A stretch of 64,000 bases of DNA from Virgibacillus necropolis. Its GTDB lineage: Bacteria > Bacillota > Bacilli > Bacillales > Amphibacillaceae. Positions 24,997 through 34,673 of the stretch are shown here, in pieces; within the stretch, counting starts at the first letter, position 1; every line of letters starts with the position of its first letter. A model generated the notes under the pieces. The model was given only the letters and a program-made list of their open reading frames with translations. It made no database searches and had not been told where the DNA came from. The DNA lies in contig NZ_CP022437.1 of the NCBI RefSeq assembly GCF_002224365.1, positions 3,906,001 to 3,970,000 on the forward strand. The letters run 5' to 3'. Position numbers and translations under genes: made by a program.

Positions 24997-26574
24997 TTAA
25001 TTAGTTTGTTTTTCTTTTTGACGTAATTCTATGCGACGAATTTTTCCCGATGTTGTTTTTGGTAGTTCATTGATAAATTCAATTTTACGTGGATACTTAT
25101 ATGGTGCGGTTAATCCTTTTACATGATCCTGTAATTCTTTCACTAAATCAGGATTGCTTTTATCTACATTTCCCTGTAATACAATAAATGCTTTAACGAT
25201 ATTACCACGAATTTCATCTGGACTCGCGACTACTGCACATTCTTGTACATATGGATGTTTGACCAATGCATCCTCTACTTCAAATGGTCCAATTGTATAC
25301 CCGGAGCTAATGATAATATCATCACTTCGGCCTTCGAACCAGAAGTAACCATTCGCGTCTTTAGATGCTTGATCACCTGTTACATAGTAGTTTCCACGTT
25401 GGGATACTTTTGTTCGCTCACTATCCTTATAATATTCTCTAAATAAAGCTGGGCAGTCTAGTTTTACAGCAATATCACCGATTTCATTTACTGCAACAGG
25501 ATCTCCGTTATCATCGATAATATCCACTTCGTTACCTGGCGTTGGTTTACCCATTGATCCAGGTTTCACTTCCATATCCTTCATAACACCAAGTAACAAC
25601 GTATTTTCCGTCTGACCATAACCATCGCGCACCGTTACATTAAAGTATTTAGTAAATGTATCAATTACCTCTCTATTTAATGGCTCTCCTGCAGAAACAG
25701 CACTATGTAAAGCTGGTAATTGATAATCATCAAGGTTGTCCACCTTTGCCATTAAGCGATATTCCGTCGGAGTACAACATAATACATTGATATCATTGTC
25801 ACTTAATAGTTGTAAGTAAGTTTTCGGATCAAATTTACCATTGTACACAAATCCAGTTGCTCCAGATCCTAGTACGGATAAGAATGGACTCCAAATCCAC
25901 TTTTGCCAACCTGGTCCTGCGGTTGCCCATACCTTATCCCCGTCATTGATACACAACCAGTTTTTTGATGCAGTTTTTAAATGTGCAAAGCCCCATCCAT
26001 GTGTATGGACAACACCTTTTGGATTTCCAGTGGTACCAGAAGTATATGGTAAAAATGCTATATCGTCACTTTTCGTTTTTGCCATCTCCAGTTCATCAGA
26101 TGTACCTCCTACTAAGGAATCTAAATGGAGCCACCCTTCAGCTGGCCCACCAACGACAAACCTGTTTAATTCTTCATATTCGTTAATTTGTTTATATTGA
26201 TCCACAAATGGAAAATAACTGACAACCCCGCTTACTTCCCCATGCGTTATTCGATATTGTAGATCTTTTGTCTTTAACATTTCAGAACTTGGAATGATGA
26301 TAACTCCAGTTTTTAATGCTGCAAGATAAACTTCATAAGCCTCGATTAATCGAGGAATCATTACCAATACTTTATCGCCTTGTTTCAGACCATTTTCTAA
26401 GAACGCATTCCCAATTCTGTTTACTTTATTCATTAACTCACTATACGTTATTTCTTTTTTATTCCCTTCATCATCTTGCCACTGCAATGCTTTTCTAGTT
26501 GGATCAGTTGCATAACGTTCCATTTCCATTACGATGTTATAATCTTTAGGTGCTAGTAAATCTTCTCTTTTCAT
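24997..26574 (-). CDS. mbcS: medium/branched-chain acyl-CoA synthetase MbcS
   Basis: AMP-forming ligase of the ANL superfamily, 525 residues, which activates short branched and medium-chain carboxylic acids with CoA. It has the P-loop YTSGTTGNPKGVVHTHG (about 178-194), the A8 core region YYVTGDQASKDANGYFWFEGR, the hinge after it (DDIIISSGYTIGP) and the catalytic Lys near the end in PKTTSGKIRR. Length and sequence match the MbcS group that supplies branched-chain primers for membrane lipids. Acetate-specific AcsA is longer (about 570), so it is less likely. It is monocistronic. Confidence 0.9.
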   Translation of the reverse strand: MKREDLLAPKDYNIVMEMERYATDPTRKALQWQDDEGNKKEITYSELMNKVNRIGNAFLENGLKQGDKVLVMIPRLIEAYEVYLAALKTGVIIIPSSEMLKTKDLQYRITHGEVSGVVSYFPFVDQYKQINEYEELNRFVVGGPAEGWLHLDSLVGGTSDELEMAKTKSDDIAFLPYTSGTTGNPKGVVHTHGWGFAHLKTASKNWLCINDGDKVWATAGPGWQKWIWSPFLSVLGSGATGFVYNGKFDPKTYLQLLSDNDINVLCCTPTEYRLMAKVDNLDDYQLPALHSAVSAGEPLNREVIDTFTKYFNVTVRDGYGQTENTLLLGVMKDMEVKPGSMGKPTPGNEVDIIDDNGDPVAVNEIGDIAVKLDCPALFREYYKDSERTKVSQRGNYYVTGDQASKDANGYFWFEGRSDDIIISSGYTIGPFEVEDALVKHPYVQECAVVASPDEIRGNIVKAFIVLQGNVDKSNPDLVKELQDHVKGLTAPYKYPRKIEFINELPKTTSGKIRRIELRQKEKQTN

Positions 26575-26699
26575 TACTTTTCATCTCCAATGCTAGATTA
26601 TCTATTTAGTATAGCAAAGGTTATGAAAATTTAAAATTGATACCTGTACTATTCAAATGAATTAGATATTCTAAACGGTTCAGCAAGAGTTGGTTTGTT

Positions 26700-27500
26700 T
26701 CAATCATCACTGTCTATATCCGTATCGTCATCTTCGTCTGATTCATTTGTGTCTTCTTTATCATCTTCTTTATCATTATCTTCATCTTCATTAGCCTCAT
26801 CAGGCTTTTGATTTTTCAAAAACCATGATACAGAAGAGACTTCTCCAGTACTTTCCTGCACATAAACATGTGCACCTTCTGAATTATTCTCAACCGTCAC
26901 TTTGTATAAAATTCCATGCTTAGAATCCAGTTTTTTCATATTTGTTAGTTTACCGTTTATTTGACTCAAGGCAATTTCTTTTGCTCGTTGCTTGGAAATT
27001 TCGTTTTTTTGTTGTTTCGTTTCTTCCTTGTCTACTTTTATTTCTGCCGAAGATACAATCACCTGTTTTTTCAAATCGTATATAACGTGAAATTTCTTTT
27101 GATTTTTTTCCACGAGTGCCTCAGCATGCGTCGGTGCTTTCTCACTAGACTTTTTTATACTAGTAACTTTCCCATTAATTTCATGAGTAATTACATCCTT
27201 TGCTTCTTCCAGTTTTAAAAGAGAATCATTTTTTTCAACTAATTTTACATTGCTAACTTCTTTTGTTTGACCATCTACCATTAAACGATAAATACCCCTA
27301 TCGTTTTTAACTGAAATGGTGTAATTATTATTCTCTTTCACGGTTTCACTTTTTAAAACGTCTCCATTATATAGCCTGGACGCAGTTGCTTCTGCCTCCT
27401 TTTGAGAAACCGTTGCAGAAATATCTTTCACCAAAACCTGATAGAACACAAAAAACAAGCCAATCATGATCGATGTTAACAAAAATAGTTTTACTTTCAC
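26700..27500 (-). CDS. PepSY-domain membrane protein (YkoI-like)
   Basis: Protein of 266 residues with one N-terminal helix (about 5-25) that also looks like an uncleaved signal anchor, then three PepSY-like repeats (about 35-75, 80-150 and 165-230; e.g. KQRAKEIALSQINGKLTNMK and SEGAHVYVQESTGEVSSVSW). The last 30 residues are almost all Asp/Glu (EDDDTDIDSDD end). PepSY domains inhibit or chaperone extracellular proteases and often accompany sensor kinases. It lies four bases after the kinase gene, and the set corresponds to B. subtilis ykoG-ykoH-ykoI. Confidence 0.85.
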   Translation of the reverse strand: MKVKLFLLTSIMIGLFFVFYQVLVKDISATVSQKEAEATASRLYNGDVLKSETVKENNNYTISVKNDRGIYRLMVDGQTKEVSNVKLVEKNDSLLKLEEAKDVITHEINGKVTSIKKSSEKAPTHAEALVEKNQKKFHVIYDLKKQVIVSSAEIKVDKEETKQQKNEISKQRAKEIALSQINGKLTNMKKLDSKHGILYKVTVENNSEGAHVYVQESTGEVSSVSWFLKNQKPDEANEDEDNDKEDDKEDTNESDEDDDTDIDSDD

Positions 27501-27504
27501 TTAA

Positions 27505-28854
27505 TTACACCTCCGACCTTGGCAATATAACTAAAAAGATAGAACCAATTTTTTCAGTACTTTCTAGCATTATATAACCACCATGTTGTTCGCTAATTCT
27601 TTTTGCAATGGCCAATCCAAGACCAGTCCCACCTGTTTTTCTGTTTCTAGTTTTATCTACTCTGTACATTCGGTCAAAAATGTAGGGCTGTTCTTCTTCA
27701 GGTATGCCTATACCTTTATCCTCAACTCGGATTTTTAAAATATCTTTTTCTTCTATAAGTGTTAGCTTAATAATGTCACTACTGTATTTATTGGCATTGT
27801 CTAATAATATAATGAGTAGTTGAGTAAAGCTTTGTTCATGTATATTTACATATAGTTCGGCTGATCTAGATATAAACTGGATATTATTTTTATACATAGG
27901 TTGAATTCGTTTGATTGTTTTATCGATAAGCGGTACGATATTGGCACGTTCTTTTTCAGAATCTGTTAGTTTTTCAGCCGATGCCAATTGTAGCAGCTGT
28001 TCTGTTAAATATTTCATCCGAACAGATTCAGATTCTATTGCATTAATAGCTTCTAACTTCACTTCTGGCCGCTCTATACCCCATCTTTTTAATAATTTTA
28101 CATAACTTAAAATAACGGTTAAAGGGGTCTTTAATTCATGAGAAGCATCAGACACAAATTGTTCTTGTGTCAAATAGCTTTTTTCTAGTTTCGCGATCAT
28201 TCGATTGAATGACATGGCAAGTTGGATTAATTCATCTTTTCTACTCTCTGTGATTGCAATTTGCTCATATGATTCGTTTTCCTCAATTGTTTTCATCGTG
28301 CTGATAAGTCTTTGAACTGGTCGTGAGATTATGCCTCCCAATATCCATCCAGCTATAAAGAGCATAGTAATCACAACCACTGAAGCGAGAACCAAAACTC
28401 CTTTCAATTCATCAAAGTTTGAAAATATTGCATCTACATTTTCTATAATTTGCAAACTAATTATATTGCCTTTTTCGTCAATAATTGGGATGGATACAAT
28501 TATGAACTTGGAACCCATATATGTTACTACATCTTGGTATTGATCATTCCTAAATATACTTTTAATTTCTTTATAAGCATTATCTGTTGTAGTCCGATAT
28601 ATGGGGTTATTTTTATGATTTACAATTCTAATCATACCATCAGTAATTAAGTATGAATGGAGAACCTGCTCAATTGTACTTTGTTTATTTGTGTTGAGTT
28701 CTTCAATAATATTGCTAGCTGTGTTCACTAAACGGTTTTGTTCAGATTCGATACTATTATGTTTAAAAATCAGATAAATCGATGTATTAGCTATTACTAG
28801 TAAAACAATTAACAAAACGGTCGTTGACATCTGTATTCGAGTTCGTAAGCCCAT
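27505..28854 (-). CDS. sensor histidine kinase (YkoH-like)
   Basis: Membrane kinase of 449 residues: a first helix (about 8-30), an extracellular sensor region (about 31-150), a second helix (about 150-172), HAMP (about 173-225), and H-box FVSDASHELKTPLTVILSY (about 232-250) with phospho-acceptor His. The ATPase domain has N-box LLDNANKYS, G1 EDKGIGIPEEE, F-box and G2 GTGLGLAI. It is transcribed between the response regulator (seven bases upstream) and the PepSY gene, forming one operon. The signal is unknown; the PepSY partner suggests an envelope cue. Confidence 0.93.
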   Translation of the reverse strand: MGLRTRIQMSTTVLLIVLLVIANTSIYLIFKHNSIESEQNRLVNTASNIIEELNTNKQSTIEQVLHSYLITDGMIRIVNHKNNPIYRTTTDNAYKEIKSIFRNDQYQDVVTYMGSKFIIVSIPIIDEKGNIISLQIIENVDAIFSNFDELKGVLVLASVVVITMLFIAGWILGGIISRPVQRLISTMKTIEENESYEQIAITESRKDELIQLAMSFNRMIAKLEKSYLTQEQFVSDASHELKTPLTVILSYVKLLKRWGIERPEVKLEAINAIESESVRMKYLTEQLLQLASAEKLTDSEKERANIVPLIDKTIKRIQPMYKNNIQFISRSAELYVNIHEQSFTQLLIILLDNANKYSSDIIKLTLIEEKDILKIRVEDKGIGIPEEEQPYIFDRMYRVDKTRNRKTGGTGLGLAIAKRISEQHGGYIMLESTEKIGSIFLVILPRSEV

Positions 28855-28861
28855 TTTCCAT

Positions 28862-29548
28862 TTATTCCTTTATCATGTAGCCAAAGCCACGAACAGTTTG
28901 TATAAGTGGTTTATTGTTTACACCCTGCAACTTTTTTCTTAAATAGCGAATATATACGTCAATAACATTCGTATCTCCGAAGTAATCATATCCCCAAACA
29001 TAATTTAATATTTGATCACGCTCAAGTGCTCTATTCTTATTTTCTACAAGATAAATTAAAAGATCGTACTCTCGAGGGGTCAATTCAACAGGCTCATTAT
29101 CTATAAACACTTCCCTTGAGCTTGGGTATATTGCAAGTGTTTGTATGAAAATAACATCTGCTGATTGATCTTTTACTTGTATCCGATGAAAGCGTAATTG
29201 CGTGCGAATTCTAGCAAGGACCTCTTCAATTTCAAAAGGTTTCGTTATATAATCATTCGCACCTAAATCCAATCCATTCACTCTATCATATACAGAGTTT
29301 CTAGCTGTAAGCATAATTACGATTATTTCCTCGTTTACTGCACGAATTCGCCTTAATACTTCCATACCGTTTAATTCTGGAATCATCACATCAAGAAGTA
29401 CTAGATCCAGTTTTTCTTTTTCAAGAATCGCCAACCCCTCCCGACCACTATATGCGATACTCGTGTTGAAACCTTCATGCTCAAGCTCGAGCTGAACAAC
29501 ACGTGCAATATTTTCATCATCTTCAATAATCAATATGTGACTGTTCAT
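28862..29548 (-). CDS. OmpR-family response regulator (YkoG-like)
   Basis: Response regulator of 228 residues. The receiver has IEDDEN at 8-13, phospho-acceptor Asp54 in LLDVMIP, Thr in MLTARN and Lys in YITKPFE. The winged-helix DNA-binding domain (about 128-226) ends TVRGFGYMI. First gene of a three-gene operon with the kinase and PepSY protein; its promoter must lie in the 17 bases before or inside the end of the transporter gene upstream, so read-through from 29566 is possible. Confidence 0.93.
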   Translation of the reverse strand: MNSHILIIEDDENIARVVQLELEHEGFNTSIAYSGREGLAILEKEKLDLVLLDVMIPELNGMEVLRRIRAVNEEIIVIMLTARNSVYDRVNGLDLGANDYITKPFEIEEVLARIRTQLRFHRIQVKDQSADVIFIQTLAIYPSSREVFIDNEPVELTPREYDLLIYLVENKNRALERDQILNYVWGYDYFGDTNVIDVYIRYLRKKLQGVNNKPLIQTVRGFGYMIKE

Positions 29549-29565
29549 TTTTTACACACCCCATT

Positions 29566-31020
29566 TTATATGGACAACCCTGTCCACTTCCAATACGTAA
29601 AGTAAAACATGATAATTGCTAACATGTATAGTGGCATAAGCACTAGACTAATCTTGAGCAAATTACGGGCTTTATACCTACTATCATCTTCTTCATAAAA
29701 AAGAAGAAGTGCCTTTGAACTTACCGGAAACGTCACACAATAATTTATTCCTATTAAACTTATAAACACTACTGCCACAGGGTTTGCATCAATCATTTGT
29801 CCAAATAACAATAAACTTGGAATAAAAACGATCGCCCGCGTTGTATGTGACGTAATATATAAATGACTTGTAACAGTAACCAATACAATTAATACTATAA
29901 TCAGAAACTCCGAAGCGTCCGTAAATAAATGCAGCGCACCGATTAACTCTTTTTCAATCCATTTTACTACCCCAGAATCTACTAATACTTTCCCAAGTGC
30001 TGTAGCTGCAGCAACAAATAAAATCAAATTCCAAGATACAGATTTCACTCCTTGTTTCCAGCCAATTACTCCATATTTAGGTAGCATAAATAAAATGGCA
30101 CCTATCATCGTAACGAATGCTATATCATATTCATGAAAACTTTCCGTCATCCAACTGATAATCAAAGCTATAATTATCCCCATTGTCTTCTTTTCTATTT
30201 TTGACATTGACTGTTTGGTACGAATGAAATCCTTATTAAAAGTTGTACGTTGAGTTGATTGCTCTTTAGGCCATAACAACATTTTGGTTATATACATCGT
30301 AAAAAAAGAAGCAACAGCAGCAAATGGAACTCCCCATATAAGCCATTGAACAAATGATATGGATTCATCTGTGGTTGTTTCTAAAAAGCCCACTCCAATT
30401 AAATGAGAACCCGCTCCAATTAATGATGCAGAAGTGCTCATTAGGATGATAACTGGTGCTAAAATTGCTAGCACTTCTCTTTCCTTAGTAGAAAAATAAC
30501 TACCCAGTTGTTTTACAATTGGCATTGATAAAGCAGCTCTTCCTGAAGTAGAAGGGATAAAAAACGCTGATAGGCATAATACGTATGTGAGAGAACGGAT
30601 AACAAAATGTTTATCTTTCGCACGATTCATCATAGACTGACCAAATCGATCAGCAAGTCCAGACTCTTTAACCGCTTCTCCAATGATAAATGCACCCAGC
30701 ATCAGCCAAATCACTTTTTCGCCAAAGGAATGATACAGCAGTTCAGGATCTGCTGCTTTCATGAGAATAATAAACACAATAAGCGAAATTGCTACATAAC
30801 CCGCTGGAACTTTTGTGGCTATCCATAAAGTCATTGCTGAAAGAAACGCAAAAAGAGATACTTTTGCGGAATAATTCAAACCGTCTATCATAACAATGAG
30901 AGCAAGGAAGGTAACATGAATAGCTACAACAACTAATAATCTAGTAGAAAATCCAGTAACAAATATAGCAAAATTATTCTGGTTTTTTTCATGTTCATGC
31001 CTGATTGATCTTGTTGTCAT
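29566..31020 (-). CDS. DASS/SLC13-family anion symporter
   Basis: Membrane transporter of 484 residues with about 11-12 helices, of the divalent anion:Na+ symporter family (dicarboxylate, tricarboxylate or sulfate). The motif region FIPSTSGRAALSMPIVKQLG (about 155-175) corresponds to the first SNT-type hairpin. It begins inside the end of the glycerate kinase gene (26-base overlap), with GGGAG seven bases before the ATG. The pairing suggests uptake of glycerate, tartronate or a related C3-C4 hydroxyacid for the kinase. Confidence 0.85.
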   Translation of the reverse strand: MTTRSIRHEHEKNQNNFAIFVTGFSTRLLVVVAIHVTFLALIVMIDGLNYSAKVSLFAFLSAMTLWIATKVPAGYVAISLIVFIILMKAADPELLYHSFGEKVIWLMLGAFIIGEAVKESGLADRFGQSMMNRAKDKHFVIRSLTYVLCLSAFFIPSTSGRAALSMPIVKQLGSYFSTKEREVLAILAPVIILMSTSASLIGAGSHLIGVGFLETTTDESISFVQWLIWGVPFAAVASFFTMYITKMLLWPKEQSTQRTTFNKDFIRTKQSMSKIEKKTMGIIIALIISWMTESFHEYDIAFVTMIGAILFMLPKYGVIGWKQGVKSVSWNLILFVAAATALGKVLVDSGVVKWIEKELIGALHLFTDASEFLIIVLIVLVTVTSHLYITSHTTRAIVFIPSLLLFGQMIDANPVAVVFISLIGINYCVTFPVSSKALLLFYEEDDSRYKARNLLKISLVLMPLYMLAIIMFYFTYWKWTGLSI

Positions 31021-32203
31021 ACGAAAGCTCCCTCTCGCTGAGAGTTTTCCTATCAGCCATTATGATGCCAACCCCAATGTGACGTAATATACCTTCTACA
31101 CTCTCCTCAATCCATTGAGGTGCTTTAAACATTGCTTTCTTAAGCGTAACAGGTCTTTGAATTATGCTTGAGTAAGCATCGATTCCCACATCATAATTAA
31201 GTTCCGCACCACGTCCAATTGTTCCAGTTATTGCAATCACAGGAATGTTGTTTTTCTTGGCAATCCTCGCAACTTCACAAGGAATTTTTCCATTCGGAGT
31301 TTGAAAATCAAGACTTCCTTCTGCTGTAATAACTAGATCAGCGGTGGCTATCTTTTCCTCAATTTGTATATAATTCATGATTAAATCAAATCGGCGATGT
31401 AATGTTGCGTCCGCGAATGCAAGCAGTCCTGCTCCTAATCCTCCTGATGCCCCACTCCCTGGAGAATTACGTACGTTCTTTTTAGTAGACTGCTCAATTA
31501 ACATTGCATAATGCTCTAACGCCAATGAAAGCGTCTCAACTTCTTCCGGTTTCGCTCCTTTTTGTGGACCAAATACTCTCGCAACCCCTTGTTTCCCACA
31601 TAACACATTTGTCCAGTTGCAAGCTACATCAATTGGAATACCACATAATCTTTTATCTATATGTGTTGTATCAATTGATGAAGCTTTTAGTAAATCTTCG
31701 CCACCCATAATTGGGATAACTTGTTTTTCGTCATCAAGAAATTGAACACCTAGAGCTTGCGCCATGCCAGCACCTCCATCAGATGTACCAGAATCACCAC
31801 AACCTATCATGATCTTATCGACGTCCATATCTAATGCATCAATTATCAACTCACCCACACCATAGGTAGTGGTTTTCAAAGGGTTTCTTTGAAAACTAGG
31901 GACCAGTTTCAGCCCTGCAACCGCTGCCATTTCAATAACGGCAGTTCGTTTGTTACCTTCTATAAAAATACCGTAATGGCTTTTGACTTTTTCACCTACC
32001 GGACCTATAACATCTTTATAAATCAATTCACCGTTTTTTATTTTGATTATGGCTTTCGCAAAACCTTCCCCACCATCAATCATTGGAATCATTTCTGTTT
32101 TAATAAATGGATCAAAACGCCTTGCACCTTTCATCATTGAATAAGCTACCTCTTCGGCATCAAGGCATTCCTTAAAACCTGATGGTATCATAACAACTTT
32201 CAT
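30995..32203 (-). CDS. glxK: glycerate kinase (GlxK/GarK type 1)
   Basis: Phosphorylates glycerate to 2-phosphoglycerate (or 3-phosphoglycerate in some members), feeding glycolysis. The 402-residue protein has the type 1 motifs MIPSGFKECLDAEEVA at the N terminus, IPMIDGGEGFAKA (about 40-52), GCGDSGTSDGGAGMAQALG (about 134-152) and PGSGASGGLGAGLLAF (about 247-262). The C-terminal 25 residues extend past the usual 380 length and overlap the transporter gene. GAGGAGG precedes the ATG. The first gene of a two-gene operon. Confidence 0.92.
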   Translation of the reverse strand: MKVVMIPSGFKECLDAEEVAYSMMKGARRFDPFIKTEMIPMIDGGEGFAKAIIKIKNGELIYKDVIGPVGEKVKSHYGIFIEGNKRTAVIEMAAVAGLKLVPSFQRNPLKTTTYGVGELIIDALDMDVDKIMIGCGDSGTSDGGAGMAQALGVQFLDDEKQVIPIMGGEDLLKASSIDTTHIDKRLCGIPIDVACNWTNVLCGKQGVARVFGPQKGAKPEEVETLSLALEHYAMLIEQSTKKNVRNSPGSGASGGLGAGLLAFADATLHRRFDLIMNYIQIEEKIATADLVITAEGSLDFQTPNGKIPCEVARIAKKNNIPVIAITGTIGRGAELNYDVGIDAYSSIIQRPVTLKKAMFKAPQWIEESVEGILRHIGVGIIMADRKTLSERELSYDNKINQA

Positions 32204-32326
32204 TAGTTTTCCTCCTCATAACTTTTGTTACTATGGATGATACCTATGGAAAACTAATATTTAATGAAAACTACATTAAGATTTGATTAGAAAAAACAGA
32301 TGATTATTAGAAATATTGCTTTCATT

Positions 32327-32373
32327 AAAAATAACGAGTACGCTTCCGATTCGAAAACGTACTCGTTATTTTA
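32327..32373 (-). terminator. intrinsic terminator of pdaA
   Basis: AAAATAACGAGTACG pairs with CGTACTCGTTATTTT (15 bp) across a loop of about 15 bases. It lies between pdaA and glycerate kinase, downstream of pdaA. Confidence 0.85.
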
Positions 32374-32388
32374 AATATTAAAAGGGTT

Positions 32389-33183
32389 TTAGTATATTCC
32401 AGTTGGTAGCATATCTTTCAGTATCAAATCGTCTAAGCTTTTAAATGTGTAGCCTTTTTCCTTCAAATCATTAATGATTCGTGGTAATGCCTCTGCATTA
32501 TCAGATGAAACGGTGTGTAATAGAACTATGGCACCTGGATGAATTTGTTTCATTACTTGTTCATATGCATAGTTCGCACCCTTTTGTTTGTCTGTATTCC
32601 AATCTGTAAAAGCTAAAGACCAAAAGATATGAGTATAACCAAGATCATTTGCCCATTTCAGCGTTTGTTCATTAAATATTCCGCGTGGAGGCCTGAGGTA
32701 TTTCATTTGCTCTTGATCAGTAATTTCCGCAACAGCATCCTCTAGTGTTTCTAATTCTTTCTTCATTGTCTTTTTCGATACAACGGAAAAGTCGGGATGA
32801 TGATAGGAATGGTTACCAATTATATGTCCTTCATTTGCCATTCGCTTAATAAGATCTGGCTTACTATCTACATAATGACCGGTAACAAAAAATGTTGCTG
32901 GTACATCCTCTTTCTTTAGTATATCTAAGACCTTTGCTGTGTACCCTTGCTCATACCCATTATCAAATGTTAAATAGACTACTTTATCCCCTGAACCATC
33001 AACATAATATGCACCATACTTGTCTAATAGTTGCTTATACTTACCGATTTCAGGGATTTCATGATTTGTGCTTTTCTTAAAACCCCATCCATATCCACTT
33101 GCAGCAATACTTTCTGGAAAGATAGAGAAAAAGATAAGAAATGACAACGTGAATAGTCCAATCATCGTGTTTATTTTTTTCAT
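32389..33183 (-). CDS. pdaA: peptidoglycan N-acetylmuramic acid deacetylase PdaA
   Basis: Polysaccharide deacetylase of 264 residues (263 in B. subtilis) that makes muramic delta-lactam in the spore cortex. The signal peptide is MKKINTMIGLFTLSFLIFF with cleavage near AASG. The NodB domain has TFDNGYEQGY (Asn in place of the second Asp, as in PdaA), the zinc histidines in GNHSYHHPD, RPPRG, and a final HTVSSDNAEALP. The start is the ATG at 33183 preceded by GGGTGGG; a longer open frame upstream has no support and overlaps the neighbour's stop. It points to sporulation-specific expression, though I saw no clear sigma-G box. Confidence 0.94.
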   Translation of the reverse strand: MKKINTMIGLFTLSFLIFFSIFPESIAASGYGWGFKKSTNHEIPEIGKYKQLLDKYGAYYVDGSGDKVVYLTFDNGYEQGYTAKVLDILKKEDVPATFFVTGHYVDSKPDLIKRMANEGHIIGNHSYHHPDFSVVSKKTMKKELETLEDAVAEITDQEQMKYLRPPRGIFNEQTLKWANDLGYTHIFWSLAFTDWNTDKQKGANYAYEQVMKQIHPGAIVLLHTVSSDNAEALPRIINDLKEKGYTFKSLDDLILKDMLPTGIY

Positions 33184-33241
33184 GATTACCCACCCTATTT
33201 TTTTCTTACCTTTTCCTTTTAAGATATGATTTATACAAGGA

Positions 33242-34558
33242 TTAAAATACCATTGCCCCAATCCAACCAAATATAAATAACGGTATATTGTAATGCACAA
33301 ATGTTGGTACACATGTATCCCAAATATGGTGGTGACGACCATCAGCATTTAACCCTGAGGTAGGACCAAGCGTACTGTCAGACGCTGGTGACCCTGCATC
33401 TCCTAGTGCTCCTGCAGTTCCAATTAATGTGGCTGTTGCAATTGGCGAAAAACCGGCAGCAATACATATTGGAACGAATAGTGCTGCAATGATAGGAATC
33501 GTTCCAAATGAGGAACCAATTCCCATTGTGACGACTAAGCCTACGAGTAATAAAATAAATGCAATCAACGCCTGGTTATTTTCTCCAAAGACACCTGAAG
33601 ATACCTCGACAAGTGCGTCAACTGCACCTGTTTCTTGTAAAACATTGCCGTAACCTGAAGCGACTAACATAACAAATGCAATGGTGCCCATCATTGCAAT
33701 ACCGCCCGTCATAACGCTATCACCTTTATGAAACGGTACAACTATAAATACAAACATAAGAACTAAACCTGTCAATGCGCCTAGAATTAAGTTTTCTGTT
33801 ATAAGCTGCACCGCAACCGCAACTACTATAGCAATTAGCGTATAAAAATGCTTTTTATTGAATGCTACATCTTTCGGAGTGGCAGTGGATACTTCTTCCA
33901 CGTCCCCTCCACCAGAGCCAGGCTTTGAAAGACGATCCTTTCGATACGTGATAAAAACTGCAATAAGTAACCCGACAACCATACCAAGACCAGGAATTAA
34001 CATGGAAAGCGTTACCTGACCCATTGTTATGTTTACGCCATTTGATTCCATACTTCCCTTAATAACCTCATGGAAAAGCAGACCGAAACCTGCTGGAATC
34101 ACGATATATGGTGCTTTTAATCCGAACGTCAACGCAGATGCTACTCCACGACGGTCTAATTTCATTTCATCAAAAAGCTTCAACAATGGTGGAATTAAAA
34201 TAGGAATAAATGCAATATGAACTGGAATTAAATTCTGTGATAAGCATGCCACTCCAGCAATAGCTAACATCATCATTGTTTTCTTACCCGTTAACTTCTT
34301 TATTAAATAATTTACTAATATAGTTGTAATCCCGGTATAACTAATTGCAACCGCAAAAGCTCCAAGTAATATATAGCTAAGGGCAGTTTCTGCTTGTCCT
34401 CCCATTCCATCTACAAGCATAGTGACTGATTCTACTAACGATAACCCAGCCATCAAACCAGCTGTAATCGAAGCTAATATTATTGCTATAATAACGTTCA
34501 CCCGAAGTAAACTTAATACTGTCATAACTAAAACGGATACTAGTACTACCCACTCCAT
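33242..34558 (-). CDS. NhaC/YuiF-type Na+/H+ antiporter or amino-acid transporter
   Basis: Membrane protein of 438 residues with about 11 helices, of the Na+/H+ antiporter-like family PF03553/PF13726. A GIGSSFGTIPIIAALFVPI segment and GDAGSPASDSTLGPTSGLNADGRHHH near residue 385-415 match the YuiF group; the first is the broken-helix region. B. subtilis YuiF has 441 residues and is thought to move an amino acid. It lies 58 bases upstream of pdaA on the same strand. Confidence 0.82.
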   Translation of the reverse strand: MEWVVLVSVLVMTVLSLLRVNVIIAIILASITAGLMAGLSLVESVTMLVDGMGGQAETALSYILLGAFAVAISYTGITTILVNYLIKKLTGKKTMMMLAIAGVACLSQNLIPVHIAFIPILIPPLLKLFDEMKLDRRGVASALTFGLKAPYIVIPAGFGLLFHEVIKGSMESNGVNITMGQVTLSMLIPGLGMVVGLLIAVFITYRKDRLSKPGSGGGDVEEVSTATPKDVAFNKKHFYTLIAIVVAVAVQLITENLILGALTGLVLMFVFIVVPFHKGDSVMTGGIAMMGTIAFVMLVASGYGNVLQETGAVDALVEVSSGVFGENNQALIAFILLLVGLVVTMGIGSSFGTIPIIAALFVPICIAAGFSPIATATLIGTAGALGDAGSPASDSTLGPTSGLNADGRHHHIWDTCVPTFVHYNIPLFIFGWIGAMVF

Positions 34559-34638
34559 GGTGCGATACCTCCTCTTTCTTTAACACTTCACCATGATAAA
34601 GCATTAAAGTTTAAAAATCAAGCTTTTTTATCCATAGC

Positions 34639-34668
34639 AAAAAGCCCTTAACGTAAGGGGCTTTTTAA
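34639..34668 (-). terminator. intrinsic terminator of yfkD
   Basis: AAAAAGCCC and GGGCTTTTT pair around CTTACGTTAA with a T tract on the minus strand. Confidence 0.85.
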
Positions 34669-34673
34669 ACTAA